Source of the DNA: Methylophaga sp. OBS3
GTDB lineage: Bacteria > Pseudomonadota > Gammaproteobacteria > Nitrosococcales > Methylophagaceae
DNA: 64,000 nt
Reading direction: 5' to 3'
NCBI RefSeq assembly: GCF_026319325.1
Contig: NZ_JAPDMU010000001.1
Coordinates: 62,001 to 126,000, forward strand
The position numbers were made by a program, and so were the translations under genes. The notes beneath the pieces are model-generated. The model worked only from the letters and a program-made list of their open reading frames with translations. It was not told the origin of the DNA and did not search any database. Of this stretch, positions 63,102-64,000 are shown piece by piece; position 1 is the first letter of the stretch; the number at the start of each line of letters is the position of its first letter.

Positions 63102-63150
63102 GCCTGCTATTGAGTAATTTCCACTCTCTGGAAGAAAACACGAGGTTTAC

Positions 63151-64000
63151 ATGAGCGATTTTTTACCCGGTCTGGAAGGCGTGCCTGCCACCAAGTCAGC
63201 GATTTCTTTTATTGATGGTGAAAAAGGTATCCTTAGTTACCGTGGTTATCCGCTTGAAACATTGGCAACCAACAGCACTTTTGAAGAAACGACGCTGCTA
63301 TTGTTGGATGGTGAGTTACCAACCAAAGCCAATCTAAATCGCTTTTCAAAACAACTTCGTTCAAATTACCGAATCAAATATCACATCCGTGAAATGATGC
63401 GTCATTTCCCGCATACCGGTCATCCTATGGATATGCTGCAAACAGCAGTTTCCAGTCTGGGCATGTTCTATCCGGGTACGGAATGCCTGACCGATGCAGA
63501 TAGCTGTGAAGATATCGATTACGTTCGTAACATGACCGTGAATATCATCGCGCAAATGGCACCTTTGGTCGCCATGTGGCAACACATGCGCCATGGTTAT
63601 GACCCGATTAATCCACGTGATGATTTGTCTGTTGCCGAAAACTTGTTGTACATGTTTACTGGTAAAGAGCCTGATACCTTGATGGCGCGAATCATGGATG
63701 TGTGCTTGATTTTGCATGCTGAACACACATTGAATGCCTCAACTTTTGCAGCGTTGGTTGCAGGTTCAACTTTAGCGTCTCCTTATAGCGTTATTTCTGC
63801 AGCGATTGGTACCTTGTCTGGTCCTTTACATGGCGGTGCTAACCAGCGTGTTGTCAGTATGCTGCAAGAAATTGGCTCACCGCAAAATGTTGAAGCCTGG
63901 GTTGATAAGAAACTGGCTAACAAAGAAGTTATCTGGGGAATGGGCCATCGTGAGTACAAAGTTAAAGATCCACGTGCCACAATCCTGCATAAACTGACGA
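63151..64000 (+). CDS. gltA: citrate synthase, 3' end outside the window
   Basis: The first 283 residues of a citrate synthase, running off the window. It begins MSDFLPGLEGVPATKSAISF and has GILSYRGYPLETLA. The catalytic His region is HAEHTLNASTFAA, then GPLHGGANQRVV and GMGHREYKVKDPR. The second active-site His falls in GMGHREY and the catalytic Asp would lie beyond the end. CGAGG lies 8 bases before the ATG. 2-methylcitrate synthase is closely related and cannot be wholly excluded from this part. Confidence 0.9.
   Translation, partial: MSDFLPGLEGVPATKSAISFIDGEKGILSYRGYPLETLATNSTFEETTLLLLDGELPTKANLNRFSKQLRSNYRIKYHIREMMRHFPHTGHPMDMLQTAVSSLGMFYPGTECLTDADSCEDIDYVRNMTVNIIAQMAPLVAMWQHMRHGYDPINPRDDLSVAENLLYMFTGKEPDTLMARIMDVCLILHAEHTLNASTFAALVAGSTLASPYSVISAAIGTLSGPLHGGANQRVVSMLQEIGSPQNVEAWVDKKLANKEVIWGMGHREYKVKDPRATILHKLT

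Overview
The window reads as chromosomal DNA of a gammaproteobacterium. The evidence is gene order (carAB-greA-rlmE-ftsH-folP-glmM-tpiA-secG-tRNA-Leu, mreBCD-mrdA-rodA-mltB-rlpA-dacA-ybeD-lipB-lipA) and protein character. Moderate G+C, a second-type EF-G, a split nuoC/nuoD, gatCA genes and a flavocytochrome c sulfide dehydrogenase fit a marine Thiotrichales/Piscirickettsiaceae-like organism such as Methylophaga. That genus guess is inference. I see no phage, insertion sequence, CRISPR array, rRNA or replication origin. Coding density is very high and no gap without a gene exceeds about 190 bases.

Layout. (1) 1-3.75 kb: the end of a yajD-type HNH gene, sodC, and a Cpx-like envelope-stress module: a sensor kinase and regulator facing away from a CpxP/Spy-like chaperone gene, with a CpxR-type direct repeat between them. 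(2) 3.75-17.1 kb: hemB-aroE divergent from a long housekeeping run, carA-carB-greA-DUF4149-rlmE-ftsH-folP-glmM-tpiA-secG-tRNA-Leu(GAG). (3) 17.1-20.1 kb: rarD and a membrane GGDEF/EAL protein. (4) 20.2-34.9 kb: the complete 14-gene complex I operon nuoABCDEFGHIJKLMN plus a DUF2818 membrane protein. (5) 35-39.8 kb: a stand-alone EF-G2 gene, chrA, rluD and a small monoheme cytochrome c resembling the heme domain of FccA. (6) 39.75-45.7 kb: a minus-strand operon of an HDOD/degenerate-EAL protein, a Gld-like ABC exporter (ATPase, permease, GldG-like, DUF4340) and mutM. (7) 45.8-50.4 kb: rpmB-rpmG, an alsS-type acetolactate synthase with a TlpA-like thioredoxin, and gatC-gatA without gatB. (8) 50.4-61.8 kb: elongasome and septal-wall genes followed by dat-ybeD-lipB-lipA. 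(9) 61.8-64 kb: a Tat-exported FccB-like flavoprotein and the start of a citrate synthase.

How the parts work together. Most genes serve core metabolism, respiration, cell-wall growth and translation. Many junctions overlap by 1, 4 or about 8 bases (TAATG, ATGA, ATGACTGATAA-like), which implies translational coupling. Convergent units are separated by shared bidirectional terminators. The observations most worth a second look are the apparent ATT start codon of mreC behind an intercistronic hairpin, the CpxR-like direct repeats, the separation of FccA-like and FccB-like subunits by 22 kb, gatCA lacking gatB, the signalling/ABC/mutM operon, the alsS-thioredoxin pair and the hairpin in the EF-G2 leader.
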